Source of the DNA: Spongilla lacustris
Taxonomy: Eukaryota > Porifera > Demospongiae > Spongillida > Spongillidae
NCBI GenBank assembly: GCA_949361645.1
Contig: OX442423.1
Span: 1,353,183 to 1,417,182, forward strand
DNA: 64,000 nucleotides
Direction of reading: 5' to 3'
How positions within the stretch are numbered: position 1 is the first letter of the stretch; each line of letters starts with the position of its first letter. Shown here piece after piece: positions 1-11,872 of this stretch. The notes beneath the pieces are model-generated. The model did no database searches, was not told the origin of the DNA, and saw only the letters and a list, made by a program, of their open reading frames with translations. A program made the position numbers and the translations under genes.

Positions 1-786
1 AGAAGTCTATTTACATGTGTATTGCTGTTCCACTATTGTCTATTGTGTGGATTTTTCTTAACATGTACAATATGGACTTAAGAATATTTCCTCTGGATGC
101 AAGTTACATATTTGAAATTTTCTTCAATCAATCCTATATGGAACCTTGCTGCCACAGGTTCGGATACTGAAATCAAGTTAACATTGTAAATCAAGGAGTC
201 TGCAACACTTGTAAAAATGCTAAGTAGTGAAGTGATATGACACATGTCCAGAAATTGTGGACATCGATGCATAACTCGGCGTACGATTGTGATTAAAAAA
301 AATCCAATTGCACCATTAAACTCACTAGGTACTTTAGAGATTTATCACGTTATTAAAACTGCTAATTAATTTATTAAAATATATTATTGTTCTTGTCTTT
401 TAATAAATGCATTGTATGTCTGCATGGCAGGGAAGTTAGGAATAGGCATCGCTGTTACATAAAATCCTTCCAAACTCATATGGAGAAATGGCCCATACAT
501 AGGCGGTCATTTTGCCTTTTATTTCAAATTGAATTTTAAACACATGTATAATTTACAATAAATCGGACTGATTGTCAAACTGTACTTTATAAGATTATCC
601 CATGAACCATTCGTAAACTAAAATCAAGACAAGAAATTAATTTCTACCGCGCATTATTATTCATACACGAAGTAGCATTACGTATACTTTGCGTCATCTT
701 TAAAATTATGTCGGGGCTGTAACTAGTTTAACTCAAAGAATTATAATTGTAACTATACACAAACCTATCGGCTTGCGTCACTGGAG
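1..786. other. AT-rich intergenic DNA, nothing recognised
   Basis: No reading frame above background and no repeat family recognised. The stretch is AT-rich with scattered ACATGT palindromes like the rest of the window. Confidence 0.6.
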
Positions 787-857
787 ATGTGGAGCGCATC
801 AATTAGGCATGCAGGGCGGCCCTTCAGGGTTTCATATTCCGAGACGCAGGTGTTTTG
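787..857 (+). CDS. possible first coding exon (weak)
   Basis: An ATG at 787 opens 23 codons plus two bases, ending in front of a good donor (gtgagt at 858). The peptide starts MWSASIRHAGRPF. It could be the first exon of a gene reaching into the duplicated region downstream, but no partner exon can be joined with confidence. It may equally be chance. I do not recognise it. Confidence 0.18.
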
Positions 858-957
858 GTGAGTATACTATGTGAATTTAGTAGGGTAGCGTAGGGTCTGT
901 TCGGTAGTGGATGTGCAGAACATGTTCAGGCATATCTTCGATGCAGTAAAGGAGGAG

Positions 958-1915
958 ATATGGCCTTCTCCCTGTACTGTTGGCCATCTCTTATACTGGT
1001 GGCCTATTGGCTTTCTGCCTATGCGGTTGGCCTTCTCCCTATACTACCCCCATAATGGTGGGTTTCTTATACTGCAGTAGCCTTTTTCCTATACTTCTCG
1101 CTTGTTTGTTGGCCACTGTTGGCTTTCTCCCTATACTGTTGGCCTTCTCCCTATACCGTTGGCCTTCTCCCTATACCGTTGGCCTTCTCCCTATACTATT
1201 GGCCTTCTCCCTATACTGTTGGCCTTCTCCCTATACTGTTGGCCTTCTCCCTATACTGTTGGCCTTCTCCCTATACTGTTGGCCTTCTCCCTATACTGTT
1301 GGCCTTCTCCCTATACTGTTGGCCTTCTCGGTATACTGTTGGCCTTCTCCCTATCTGTTGGCCTTCTCCCTATACTGTGGGCCTTCTCTCTATACTGTTG
1401 GCCTTCTCCCTATATTGTTGGCCTTCTCCCTATACTGTTGGCCTTCTCCCTATACTGTTGGCCTTCTCCCTATACTGTTGGCTTTCACCATGTACATGTA
1501 CATGTACATGTACTATTTACTTTCTCCCTACATGTATACTGTTGGCCTTCTCCCTATTCTGTTTACATTCTCCCTATACTGTTGGCCTTCTCCTTATACT
1601 GTTGGCCTTCTCCCTATACTGTTGGCCTTCTTTCCTATACTGTTGGCTTTCTCCCTGTACTGTTGGCCTTCTCCCTATACTGTTGGCCTTCTCCCTATAC
1701 TGTTGGCCTTCTCCCTATACTGTTGGCCTTCTCCCTATACTGTTGGCCTTCTCCCTATACTGTTGGCCTTCTCCCTATACTGTTGGCCTTCTTCCTATAT
1801 CGTTGGCCTTCTCCCTATACTGTTGGCCTTCTCCCTATACTGTTGGCCTTCTCCCTATACTGTTGGCCTTCTCCCTATACTGTTGGCCTTCTTTCTATAC
1901 TGTTGGCCTTCTCCC
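958..1915 (+). repeat. 20-bp minisatellite, array 1
   Basis: About 47 head-to-tail copies of a 20-bp unit (ttggccttctccctatactg), with some variant units (for example ctatccc, ttcctat) and one ACATGT-rich interruption near 1492-1530. The unit has no stop in any forward frame, so all three frames stay open and give long artificial peptides of the LLPILLAFSLYCWPSPYTVG type. They should not be annotated as proteins. A second array of the same unit lies at 3346-3780. Confidence 0.95.
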
Positions 1916-2153
1916 TTACATGTACATTGTACATGTACATGCAGTTTTAAAACCTTGCAGGTTGTAATGCATTCCAATATTAATATTGTACATGTACTTC
2001 AGACTTTTTTTTTAGCGAGTACACTGCATGATTGTAGCATGGTGCATTGTAATGTATGTACACTGTAGATTTGACATCCTCATGAACCCTCTCTCATCTC
2101 CCTCTCCACTCTAATCCCACTCCTTCCCCCTTCTCTTACAATGTAGTGAACAG

Positions 2154-2299
2154 AGGACTATCCTGGGATTAACCAGCGTGCCTTGCTTGAGCTGTTCCAC
2201 ATCACTGAAGAGTGCAGTGATGACTGGCAGTACACTGTTGTGGCTTCAGCACACAGAGAAGATGGAAGAAACTATATGCCGGGAGTGTCACAAGTCCAG
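2154..2299 (+). pseudogene. kinesin-14-like motor exon fragment (copy 1)
   Basis: After an acceptor-like ...gaacag there are 48 open codons ending at a donor-like CAG|gtgtgt. The peptide contains PGINQRALLELF followed by DDWQYTVVAS. This resembles the NPGINQRAL...LLF...DWEYTI stretch of the C-terminal kinesin (KIFC2/KIFC3 type) motor domain. The EIYNE-like motif expected immediately afterwards is missing; the sequence reads AHREDGRNY instead. No P-loop or switch exon was found nearby. A decayed or divergent single exon is the best reading, and the family call rests on about 30 residues. Differences from copy 2 at 4037 are few (for example E to K, and a synonymous Leu codon). Confidence 0.42.
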
Positions 2300-2711
2300 G
2301 TGTGTGTTGGTATCCAAATGGTTTACTGATGTATACATGTATGTAATGGCCTTCTCCTTATACATGTACATGTGCATGTACTGTTGGCATTCTGTTGGCC
2401 TACTCCCTATAAGTTTACTGTTGGCACTATTGGCTTTCTCCTATACTGTTGGCCTTCACCCATACATGTACATGGCACAAGGGCACACACAACCATTGTC
2501 CTGGCTAAATGAATGCATCTTGTGAGCTGTGTACTGTCACCTTCAATTTGATTTGCAGATAGCTGTGCAGTAAACCAGCTATAGAGTGGACAGGGAACCC
2601 CGCAGCAGATGGGTATGGAGTACATGTAGATACTGCAGTGGAGTGAACGTATGGCAGATACAGTGTAGGTTGGATTTGAAGGAGCTACATGTACATGTAC
2701 TTGCGAGGGAG

Positions 2712-2714
2712 GTA

Positions 2715-2749
<35 letters not shown>

Positions 2750-2842
2750 GTGTATATGTGTGTGTGTATATGTGTGTGTGTATATGTGTGTGTGTATATG
2801 TGTGTGTGTATATGTGTGTGTGTATGTGTGTGTGTGTGTGTG
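2712..2842 (+). repeat. (TG)n / TGTATATG microsatellite
   Basis: Alternating TG with regular TATA interruptions (tgtgtgtatatg units). Copy 2 of the duplication has only a short TG run at the equivalent place (5243-5268), so the tract expanded or contracted after the duplication. Confidence 0.9.
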
Positions 2843-3345
2843 TTTAGATTAGCTTTGCATGTGAGTTTCTAAGGATTAAGAAGGTTGACATTTGATGCTG
2901 TGGTTTTAGTTCTGTTTGTGTGTGCTTAAAGGTTAGGTTTGGAGCTACATGTACATTATAATGGACTACTTGTACTTGTGAGGGAGGGGCTTGTACCATC
3001 TGGTGTGTTTGTGTGAGTTTATTTGTGTGAGTGTATTTGTGTGTGAGCGCCTACTGTTGGCCTTTGCCATATCCCTGTACATAACTTGTGTATGTTGGCC
3101 TTGGTTCCTGACCTCTACATGTACATGTACCACAAAACCCACAAGTGCAGTCCAATGTTTACACAACCATTGTCTTGGATTAAATGAATACAATCAAATC
3201 ATCTTGTGAGCTGTGTACACTTTGATTGGCTGATAGCAATGCATGTAGTGTACACGTTTGAGTGGACAGTAGACACTGCAGTGGAGTTGAACCTACATAC
3301 ATGTATGGCAGATACATGTACATGTACAGTATACTTTGGGCCTTG

Positions 3346-3780
3346 AACTCCCTATACTGTTGGCCTTCACTCTGCATGTGCATGTATACTTTTGGCCATC
3401 TCCCTAGTTGGCCTTTTCCTTATACTGTTGGCCTTCTCCCTATATTGTTGGCCTTCTCTCTATACTGTTGGCCTTCTCCCTGTACTGTTGGCCTTCTCTC
3501 TATACTGTTGGCCTTCTCCCTATACTGTTGGCCTTCTCCCTATACTGTTGGCCTTCTCCCTATACTGTTGGCCTTCTCCCTATACTGTTGGCCTTCTCCC
3601 TATACTGTTGGCCTTCTCCCTATACTGTTGGCCTTCTCCCTATACTGTTGGCCTTCTCCCTATACTGTTGGCCTTCTCCCTATACTGTTGGCCTTCTTTC
3701 TATACTGTTGGCCTTCTTTCTATACTGTTGGCCTTCTTTCTATACTGTTGGCCTTCTTTCTATACTGTTGGCCTTCTCCC
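3346..3780 (+). repeat. 20-bp minisatellite, array 2
   Basis: About 20 copies of the same 20-bp unit as array 1. The last four units share a tttctat variant, which marks a local expansion. The array stands in the same position relative to copy 2 as array 1 does to copy 1. Confidence 0.95.
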
Positions 3781-4036
3781 TTACATGTACATGTACATCA
3801 TGTACATTGTACATGTACATGCAGTTTTAAAACCTTGCAGGTTGTAATGCATTCCAATATTAATATTGTACTTCAGACTTTTTTTTTAGTGAGCACACTG
3901 CATGACTGTAGCGTGGTGCATTGTAATGTACTATTTACATGTACACTGTAGATTTGACATCCTCATGAACCCTCTCTCATCTCCCTCTCCACTCTAATCC
4001 CACTCCTTCCCCCTTCTCTTACAATGTAGTGAACAG

Positions 4037-4173
4037 AGGACTACCCTGGGATTAACCAGCGTGCCTTGCTTGAGTTGTTCCACATCACTGAAAAGTGCAG
4101 TGATGACTGGCAGTACACTGTTGTGGCTTCAGCACACAGAGAAGATGGAAGGAACTATATGCCGGGAGTCCAG
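4037..4173 (+). pseudogene. kinesin-14-like motor exon fragment (copy 2)
   Basis: Duplicate of the fragment at 2154. It has 45 open codons from an acceptor-like ...gaacag to CAG|gtgacc and again contains PGINQRALLELF and DDWQYTVVAS. The distal end differs: copy 1 has two extra codons before the candidate donor, while copy 2 continues open to a second CAG|gtgtgt near 4199. Whether either copy is spliced into a transcript is unknown. The kinesin resemblance is limited to this one segment. Confidence 0.42.
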
Positions 4174-4366
4174 GTGACCTGCCAGAAGCCATACAGGTGT
4201 GTGTTGGTATCCAAATGGTTTACTGATGTATACATGTTTGTAATGGCCTTCTCCTTATACATGTACATGTACATGTACTGTTGGCACTATTGGCTTTCTC
4301 CTATACTGTTGGCCTTCACCCATACATGTACATGGCACAAGGGCACACACAACCATTGTCCTGGCT

Positions 4367-5038
4367 CAGGCCCGTAGGCTGGTCGGGAGACGGGGGGGTT
4401 CGGGAAAGCAATAAGGTGGAACTGATTAAGAGTGGGGGGGGGGGGGGAAGGTCCCCTCCCTCCCAGGTAGGGGGTATGGGGGAGCGCTGTAAGCTCCCCC
4501 ATTGGGGTCTGGGGCAGAGCCCCAGCCGCTTTGCAACTTTTGCAATTTTTAAGCCACAAAACATAGCATATTGCATAGAAACATGCTAAAAATATAGATA
4601 GCCCAGTTTGTGTTCTCGTTCAATAATGAGGTCTGGCTTGCGAGTTTACAAGTCTATAACGGCTGGCATACACGGGACAACTTCCGGGCTATTTGTGGCA
4701 TGCAACTTAAATGACTATGCATGGGTAAAAGTTCCGTAATTTTGAAGGTTTGCTACCCTATTCATTTAATTTGAGTTGCATGGACCTGTGCACACTATAT
4801 TACGAACCCTCCTCCAGTACCGCCCTCCTGTTCCGCCACTGCTGTTTGTTGTGGGCAGGCAGTAGGCGTCCCATTTAGAATGGATGTCCCGCAGTTGGTA
4901 TGCTTAGTAAGTGTTATCTCACGCTCGTGGTACATGTATATAGAAGTAATGAATAAATTATTTTGATGGCAAGCGGAACTAGTTCGGAGGAGCGGAGGGG
5001 GGGGGGGGGGGGTCGACCGAACCCACCGACCCGGCCTG
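4367..5038. mobile_element. 672-bp MITE-like insertion with short TIRs
   Basis: The ends are caggcccgtag... and the inverted ...ggcctg. The insertion splits tcctggct|aaatgaatg, which is intact in the sister copy at 2500. A tggct repeat flanks both ends (4362-4366 and 5039-5043). Inside are long G tracts and a GC-rich hairpin at 4449-4530. The termini resemble the 5' end of the hAT-like fragment at 20256 (caggcccgtagccagg), so a non-autonomous hAT-related element is likely. The visible 5-bp duplication is shorter than the 8 bp usual for hAT. Confidence 0.75.
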
Positions 5039-5720
5039 TGGCTAAATGAATGCATCTTGTGAGCTGTGTACTGTCACCTTCATTTTGATTGGCAGATAGC
5101 TGTGCAGTAAACCAGCTATAGAGTGGACAGGGAACCCCGCAGCAGATGGGTATGGAGTAGATACTGCAGTGGAGTGAACGTATGGCAGATACAGTGTAGG
5201 TTGGATTTCAAGGAGCTACACGTACATGTACTTGCGAGGGAGGTATGTGTGTGTGTGTGTGTGTGTGTTTAAATTAGCTTTGCATGTGAGTTTCTAAGGA
5301 TTAAGAGGGTTGACATTTGATGCTGTGGTTTTAGTTCTGTTTGTGTGTGCTTAAAGGTTAGGTTTGCAGCTACATGTACATTATAATGGACTACTTGTGC
5401 TTGTGAGGGAGGGGCTTGTACCATCTGGTGTGTTTGTGTGAGTGTATTTGTGTGTGAGCGCCTTTGCCATATCCCTACACATAACTTCTCCTACTGTATG
5501 TTGGCCTTGGTTCCTGACCTCTACATGTACCACAAAACCCACAAGTGCAGTCCAATGTTTACACAACCATTGTCCTGGATTAAATGAATACAATCAAATC
5601 ATCTTGTGAGCTGTGTACACTTTGATTGGCTGATAGCAATGCATGTACATGTACATGTTTGAGTGGACAGTAGACACTGCAGTGGAGTTGAACCTACATA
5701 CATGTATGGCAGATACATGT

Positions 5721-6839
5721 ACATGTAGGTTGTATGTTCATCTAAGGACTTTACTAACTACTTGTGAGGGAGGGGCTTGTGTATTTGTGTGTATGTTTGT
5801 GTTTGTGTATGTTTGTGCATGTGCGTGCCTAAGGTTAGTCGTGCTGCTACATGTATATGTATGTTGGATTCTACTTATGAGAGAGGGGCTGAACCATCAT
5901 GAGTGTGTATGTGTGTGTGTTTGTATGTTTGTGTGTGTGTGCATGTGTGTGCCTAAGGGTTAGTCTCTGCAGCTACACATACATGTACATGTACATGTAC
6001 ATGTATGTTGGATTCTGACTGGTTATCTTACCTCACATCAATGGGTAGAGCAAAACTCATAGTCATGCATGTAATGAGCTGTACATGTACTGTAGGCACA
6101 AGCAGTGATACATATATAATGGGAAAGCTTCCATACACTCTTTGACTTGTTGAAATATGGGTTGAAGGAGCTTACAGCTGCTCCCCTATACCCCAGCAGG
6201 CCCAGGAGTGAGGCATACCCCCACAAACTGGAAATCCTGGATCCATCACTGAAATTGAATGTACTCTAGCCAGGATCAGCTGAACAGGATGCCATTAACA
6301 TGAAGGAGTTAGCCCTCAAACACTTCCAAATTCTGATGCCACACCCCTAGTTCTTCCTAACTGCTGCGAAATGATTGTATGTGTACACTATTAACCTTAT
6401 GCATTATTGCACAGCGCACAGTAGCTCATTTTTTTTCTGTCCTTACACCCACAACATACATGTAATATGTGCTTCTGTACTCAATGTTACACACACTGTA
6501 TACACAATGTATGTGATTACATGTATAATTTGACCATGATGCATTGAAGGGGTTCATCCATTCTGATCAATTGCCTTGTCATTCTTTTGTAAGAAATATG
6601 GCTCTGGCAGGGTCCCATTTATTGTTGCTAAAGTAAGCTTATATCCATGTTGCATCATCATTTAGCTTCTCAACAGCTATATACATGTACAGTACACATA
6701 CAGGTACAATACTATGTCAGTGTACAATCATATCACCTTGGCAGCTAAACTGCTTCACATTTCTGTTGTCTTTCATCATGGCAGGAATGTGCTTAGCCAA
6801 GATGTGCATTTTTGTCTTTGTATCCTTCCAAAGCATGGG
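5721..6839 (+). other. TG-rich and low-complexity intergenic DNA
   Basis: Diverged internal repeats of the preceding unit (gagggaggggcttgt and gctacatgta motifs) with TG-rich runs to about 5960. Around 6103-6241 a short possible foldback is bounded by cagtgata and tccatcactg. Nothing coding is convincing. Confidence 0.5.
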
Positions 6840-7062
6840 CGCCCCCAGCTTTTCTGGAAGGAGGGGGGGGGGGGGGGGGGGGGCACCATTTGACAGCAGT
6901 GAATAAGTTGTCCGCTTTCGGCCCATTCAACCAGCGGGTGGGGGTGGGGGGGAGTGCTGTCTACTTTTGGCCAATTCAATCAGTGAGGTGTGAGGTGTCC
7001 GCTCTTTCGGCCAATCCAGTCATTCAATCAGTGGGGGGAGGGTGCTGTCCACTTTCAATGCG
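6840..7062 (+). repeat. G tract and imperfect ~50-bp tandem repeat
   Basis: A pure G run of about 20 bases (near 6864-6883) is followed by three imperfect units, each containing ctttcggcc, attcaatcagtg and a G-rich block ending in gtgctgtc. Confidence 0.65.
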
Positions 7063-7069
7063 CATGTAA

Positions 7070-7404
7070 CACCTTAAGAAACTTGGTTATGGTGCAACTG
7101 ATGTATTTTACCTGGCACAGTCCACTATGGCAGCAGTTGCTGTCGCCAGTCAGGCAGAGGACCGGAAAAAGGTCAAATACTCATATCTGGAGGGACAGCC
7201 AGGCATATGTTTCACCCCTATTGCCTATGAAACATCAGGTGTAGTTGGCCCTCTTTCCCTGATCTTCCTAGGTCACAGGCTCTCAGCCACAACTGGTAAC
7301 ACAAAAAGTTACAGCTACCTGCTCCCAACGTCTTTCAGTGGCTGTACAAAGGGGCAATGCTGCCTCCATAATAGTAACACTTTTTACTCCTACCAGGACT
7401 GACT
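7070..7404 (+). pseudogene. decayed retroelement C-terminal fragment
   Basis: Two forward frames together read like the C-terminal end of a reverse-transcriptase polyprotein common in cnidarian and sponge genomes. One frame gives VGPLSLIFLGHRLSATTG. After a frameshift near 7320 the next gives QRLSVAVQRGNAASIIVTL and then a stop. The N-terminal parts are absent. The family assignment is from memory of the conserved QRGNAAS ending and has not been tested by search. Confidence 0.5.
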
Positions 7405-7637
7405 TTTAGGGGGGGGGGTTTGGTGTGTTATTATATACTTAGCATTTTGTGTTAAGTTTATTATTATTATTATTATTATAAAATAAAAAAAATAAAAAGA
7501 ATAAAATAAAAAAAACTGATGTATACAATTTTTGCATTAAGTAAATAAGGAGATATAATTGAGGGTAGAGTGCTTATGCTAATGATTTAGTCTTGTGCCT
7601 GTACCAAGCTGCTATAGTATAGTACTGGGAGCTGATG

Positions 7638-8087
7638 TAGTCTCGTACCCAGACCAACGTATTGAGAAACAAGGTCTGCTATAACGCTATTCGTTTGAAA
7701 ACGCTGGAATGTCGACGACACCAATCAGATTCCAGGCGAGTCTGAGCGCACAAGTACATTAAGCACATTTGATTCGACATCGCGCGTCATATCAAACAAT
7801 TACGAATACGCGGTATGCTGTCAAATCCTCCCTATCTATCTAAGGGAGGATTTAACTATCGATGTACATTATACATGTAGGTGTGGCTGTAACGTCAAAT
7901 ACTCTATCTGGTCAAACTGTTCCTACCTAACCCGGCATCGCCCGCACGGGGCAAATTCCAAGCATACACCTGTAATCTAATTGGTGCCGCCAGAGATAAC
8001 ATAGATCTCTGGTGCATGCCGCCGACATTCCAGCACTTGCTGAGCGGGGCCTTGTTTCTCTACAAATAGGGTCTGGGAACGAGACTA
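7638..8087. mobile_element. 450-bp Mutator-like MITE with 9-bp TSD
   Basis: The element begins tagtctcgtacccagacc and ends ggtctgggaacgagacta, an almost perfect terminal inverted repeat. Both sides carry the identical 9-bp gagctgatg (7629-7637 and 8088-8096). A 9-bp duplication with TIRs is typical of Mutator-like (MULE) transposition. There is no transposase, so it is non-autonomous. Related ends recur at about 8384-8400, 25998-26017 and 27541-27558. Confidence 0.88.
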
Positions 8088-8096
8088 GAGCTGATG

Positions 8097-9114
8097 CGCC
8101 ACATACCCTCCCAACTTAAGTGGACTGGCGGATCCAACCATCAGCATCGGTACCCGACGATCAAGAGGTATCAGCAATGCCTAATAAACACTCGCTGAAT
8201 CTCAGAGTCAAAACTCGCGATCGAGCTGCAATTTATATAATATAAGGTTTGTGCCTTTCATAGTCGATCGATATAACGCCCACGAAGATAGCGGAATATT
8301 TATTGGGCACGAGGCCAATTGGGCGTGGTTCTTCCTCCACAAACAGTTGAACGCACGTGATGGATGTCAGAATAATATTTTCTGTCTGGGTACGAGATAG
8401 GTTCATCATTTGAGATGCGCACGTGATGATGATCGGTGCAAATGTACGCAGATCTTAGTGCATGAATAGAAAATTCAGAGGAACCGGGAATTATCATAGC
8501 AAAAATCTGAAAAATACTCGATAATTATATCCATAGATTCAAGATTTGGGGACATGTCGGGCAAATCCCTTACCACATTAGATACAACAGATATATGAGA
8601 TGGAATATGATAATTAGGTATCAATTCCAATGTCATCAAGCCAAAAGCAAAAAAATCAAGGGAACCCACAGGAAGGGGCTAGAAATTTTGAAAAAATCGT
8701 GACAATTTGTACCATGTCCTATATCTTATAGAACTTGTCGGGCAAATCTTCAAATGCATAAGATTGAAGCAGAACATAGGATTTTCTTGAGTTTTCCATA
8801 CAATCTCCTATACTGCCCATATGCGGTTAGTTGTACATACCGCTAATTCTCGTGACCGCACATTTCTCCATATGCAATACCATACAAAACCCACTAGTAC
8901 GATGCACTTGCTGCAAACCACCCAATGTTAATAGCAAAGAACTACCACAGTGCATGTACATTTACTTGATCTCTAGCTTGGTTAGGGGTCGAAAATTGGC
9001 TTCTGATCTGATCTGAATACATGTACGTAAGTTTTAACCGCGATATTTAACCGCGATATATCGCACTTACGGCGGTTAAATATTAACCTTAACAGCGGCA
9101 ATTGCATGTGACCT
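8097..9114. other. intergenic DNA; one stray MITE end
   Basis: Contains an isolated gtctgggtacgagata end near 8384-8400 and a palindromic ttaaccgcgatat cluster near 9034-9075. No supported gene. Confidence 0.5.
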
Positions 9115-10471
9115 CCTTGCCACTTCATATTGGCGCACAGGTTTTTCAAAATAAATCACGTGATGTAAAGGTTTATGACTTAATTAATCTAATTCAGTCT
9201 AATTCTATTATATCCATTCACGTGATACATGTTGCTATACATGGTCGATCATGAGCCACGAGGACTATATGGCACATCTGCAATAATATTAATGCAATGG
9301 TTCAAAATTTTGCATGTAGTTCTCAGTAGTTAGATAATCTATTGGAAATCTTTTAATCTCATTTAATAGTAATTAGTCCGCCATGCATGTTGGTGCTCGT
9401 TTTACATTGAGAAGTGTGCCCTGCGAAGGGCTTATATACATTCGTTCGCATACATAGATGCCACATTATAATTTAATTATGCTGTATCGATGAAACGCTA
9501 TGTATGGCCTTAATTATATTATATATACAATGATGGATAGTTATAGAATTGGATTTGAAAGGTGTACAGACACTGAAATATTCCCTCACGAGCTGCAACT
9601 GAATCAAAAACAAGAGGTGCTACCAAGACGCCAAACCAAGTTCTCATGCAGTATTTTTAAAAATATTGTCGTTTATATGCAAAAGAAAGCAACTACTTCT
9701 ATCAGCATTGTTAAGTTTACCGTGGGAAAGAGCACCATGTACCTATACGCGAGTATTTTTTTTTAAAGAGCAGTTACATATGTGTCATACATGCATCTTT
9801 ATTAGCATTGAATTTTAAAGAATGCGTAGATAAATAGCAGGATAACTTAGACCCAAACTGCTATTACACTCTCCACTTACAGCAAACGCTTCGAGATCCT
9901 ACCTGACAACTGAAATCGAGAAATCTAATGTTGAAGGCGACTGAAATGTATTTTTAAAACGTAATATTGTCAATAATAACAATTATTAAAAAACAATTTC
10001 TTAATAGCGTTATAAACAACAACAAGAAAAAAACGTTGTGCGCCACTTTGATGTGCGTGCCATGAATCAACGCGACCTTTCGTCCGTCTGACGGGAGATT
10101 CGGGGGCTACAGTAGGTTACGCATGCCTGTAAGCGGCTTGCATGTGGAAATGTTGACGTAGGCCTATTCATGATCACTGAGACCCAAACTAGCGTTCTCT
10201 TATACATGTATGTACATCACTAAGTCCTATTATAATATGTAAAGAAAAGTTATACATCCACGGAAGGTATCTTGCATTCTAAGGTAGCAGGATTTATAGA
10301 TTCACACTACCGTAATTGCATAGCTGCATGTGTAGTAGTGTGGGATAAATAGAATGAGAAGGAATGATTTTCTTTTTCAATGAAGTACTGGGAATATTTC
10401 GATGAAGTAGGCTCAAAAAAACTATTGGTAGAAATATGTAAATACACCAACACCACCACTTCATACCAGGT

Positions 10472-11625
10472 GACATTCAACAAGGTACCATGTATGGGTA
10501 TCTTGTTAATCCAACCAAATCTTGGCTGATTGTAAAGTCATCATATGCTGCCAATGCATCCGCCAAACATTTTGCAAACAGTGGTGTAAATATAACATCT
10601 GGGAAAACATCTCACTGGGTCTACATCCTTTTGCTGATAATTAGATCCGTGAAAAGGTGAAAGAGTGGTCTTCACTGGTCACATTGCTTTCTCCAGTAGC
10701 GAAACTTGAGTCAATCAAATGCAACTTACACTACATGTACCTTCACCCATGGCCTGATGGGAAAGTGGAAAAAAAATTTGTACCATACCTAACATAATAT
10801 ACTCTTCCACAACCATTAGAGGACACTATCAGGATGTCATTTATCCCTACCATTACTGGTCATTCAAGCATTAGTGATGCAGAAAGAGATCTCCTTGCAC
10901 TCCCAGTGCATCTTGGTGGCTTGGGCATAAGCAAGCCTACCATATACATGCTGCCATTGATTACTCTTGCTCCAAGAAACGTACTCACAATCTTTTCACC
11001 CTCATTCTATCCCAGAATCAGTACAACCATACCACTTATGCCCAAGGTAAAAGTACAGGCCACCATGAAGCAAGAAGCACTCACTGTTGCCACTGCCCTA
11101 CTCCTTCCACCTCCTCTTCTTAGATCAATGCAACTCTGCAGTGGTCTTAGTTATCAACTCTACCCATAAGGGACCATGGGTTTTCTTTGCATGCACAAAG
11201 GGGCATTTCATGATGCTTTATGCCTTAATTCGTTACAACTTGCAACCAACTCATCTCCCATTGCTGTGTCTATGGGCAAGGATTTAATGTCAACCATGCT
11301 CTTTGTCCTACTGGAGGTTTTCCATCTTTGCGACACAATGAGTTGGGAGATTTCACTGCCAGTCTCCTCGTGCAGTGAGATTTGCCCAAATACTTCTACC
11401 AGCTACAAACTTGGAAGATGGAGCACAACTTGATGTGATCAACATCAGAAAGCCTTTTTTGATGTCAGGGTTTTTTATCCTAATGCCAAGCCCTATCATA
11501 TCACTTTCCTCAATGAGAATCAAAAACAGAGGGCTTACAAACTCAACTTTTGGAGGCATGGGGGCTCGTTCCACTGTCAAGAGGAATCATATAACTGATA
11601 TAAGGACCTTGCCCCTCTTATAGGC
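10472..11625 (+). pseudogene. decayed non-LTR-type retroelement (RT C-terminus, Zn finger, endonuclease-like)
   Basis: Reading across frames gives a recognisable order: YGYLVNPTKSWLIVK, SGVNITSGK, a segment with LMGKWKKNL, TGHSSISDAERDLLALPVHL and then GGLGISKP. These are followed by HKGAFHDALCL, a C/H-rich stretch before GGFPSL and RHNE, and finally EDGAQLDV with AFFDVRVF-like residues in another frame. This matches the RT thumb, a zinc-finger and a restriction-like-endonuclease arrangement seen in R2/CRE-type and related sponge/cnidarian retroelements. Several frameshifts and stops make it inactive. It lies in the single-copy centre between the large inverted arms. Confidence 0.6.
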
Positions 11626-11872
11626 ACATAATTGCAGATCGAAGAAGTGATGCGGTACCATATATTTGCAATTACGGTAGTGTGAATCTATAAATCCTGC
11701 CACTTTAGAATGCAAGATACCTTCCGTGGATGTATAACTTTTTGCTTTACATATTATAATGCAAACATAAAAGGACTTAGTGATGTGCATACGTCACATG
11801 CAAGCCGCTTACAGGCATGTATAGCCTAGCCCCCTTGTCTTCCGTCAGACAGCCGATGGTGCATGTTGCGTT

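Larger units (their letters stand above)
1916..3336 (+). repeat. segmental duplication, copy 1
   Basis: This unit is repeated almost base for base at 3781-5720, offset about 1.9 kb and with the same preceding minisatellite, so array and unit were duplicated together. Shared landmarks are the exon-like piece at 2154-2299, the stretch beginning gaatgcatcttgtgagctg near 2510, and the TG-rich run after 2712. Copy 1 lacks the 672-bp insertion found in copy 2 and so preserves the empty target site near 2500. Confidence 0.9.
3781..5720 (+). repeat. segmental duplication, copy 2 (interrupted)
   Basis: Near-identical to 1916-3336. It is longer because of an inserted inverted-repeat element at 4367-5038; without that insert the lengths are comparable. 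Homology fades after the stretch around 5720, where copy 1 runs into array 2. Confidence 0.9.

Noticed and set aside
980..2068. 362-codon frame rich in LLAFSLYCWPSPYTVG repeats
   Set aside because: Translation of the 20-bp minisatellite; all three forward frames are open and give the same peptide, so openness is not evidence of coding.
9500..9766. 88-codon plus frame and its mirror at 16617-16865 (shared PRRQTKFSCS)
   Set aside because: The similarity follows from the inverted-repeat arms being reverse complements; frames are short and not otherwise protein-like.
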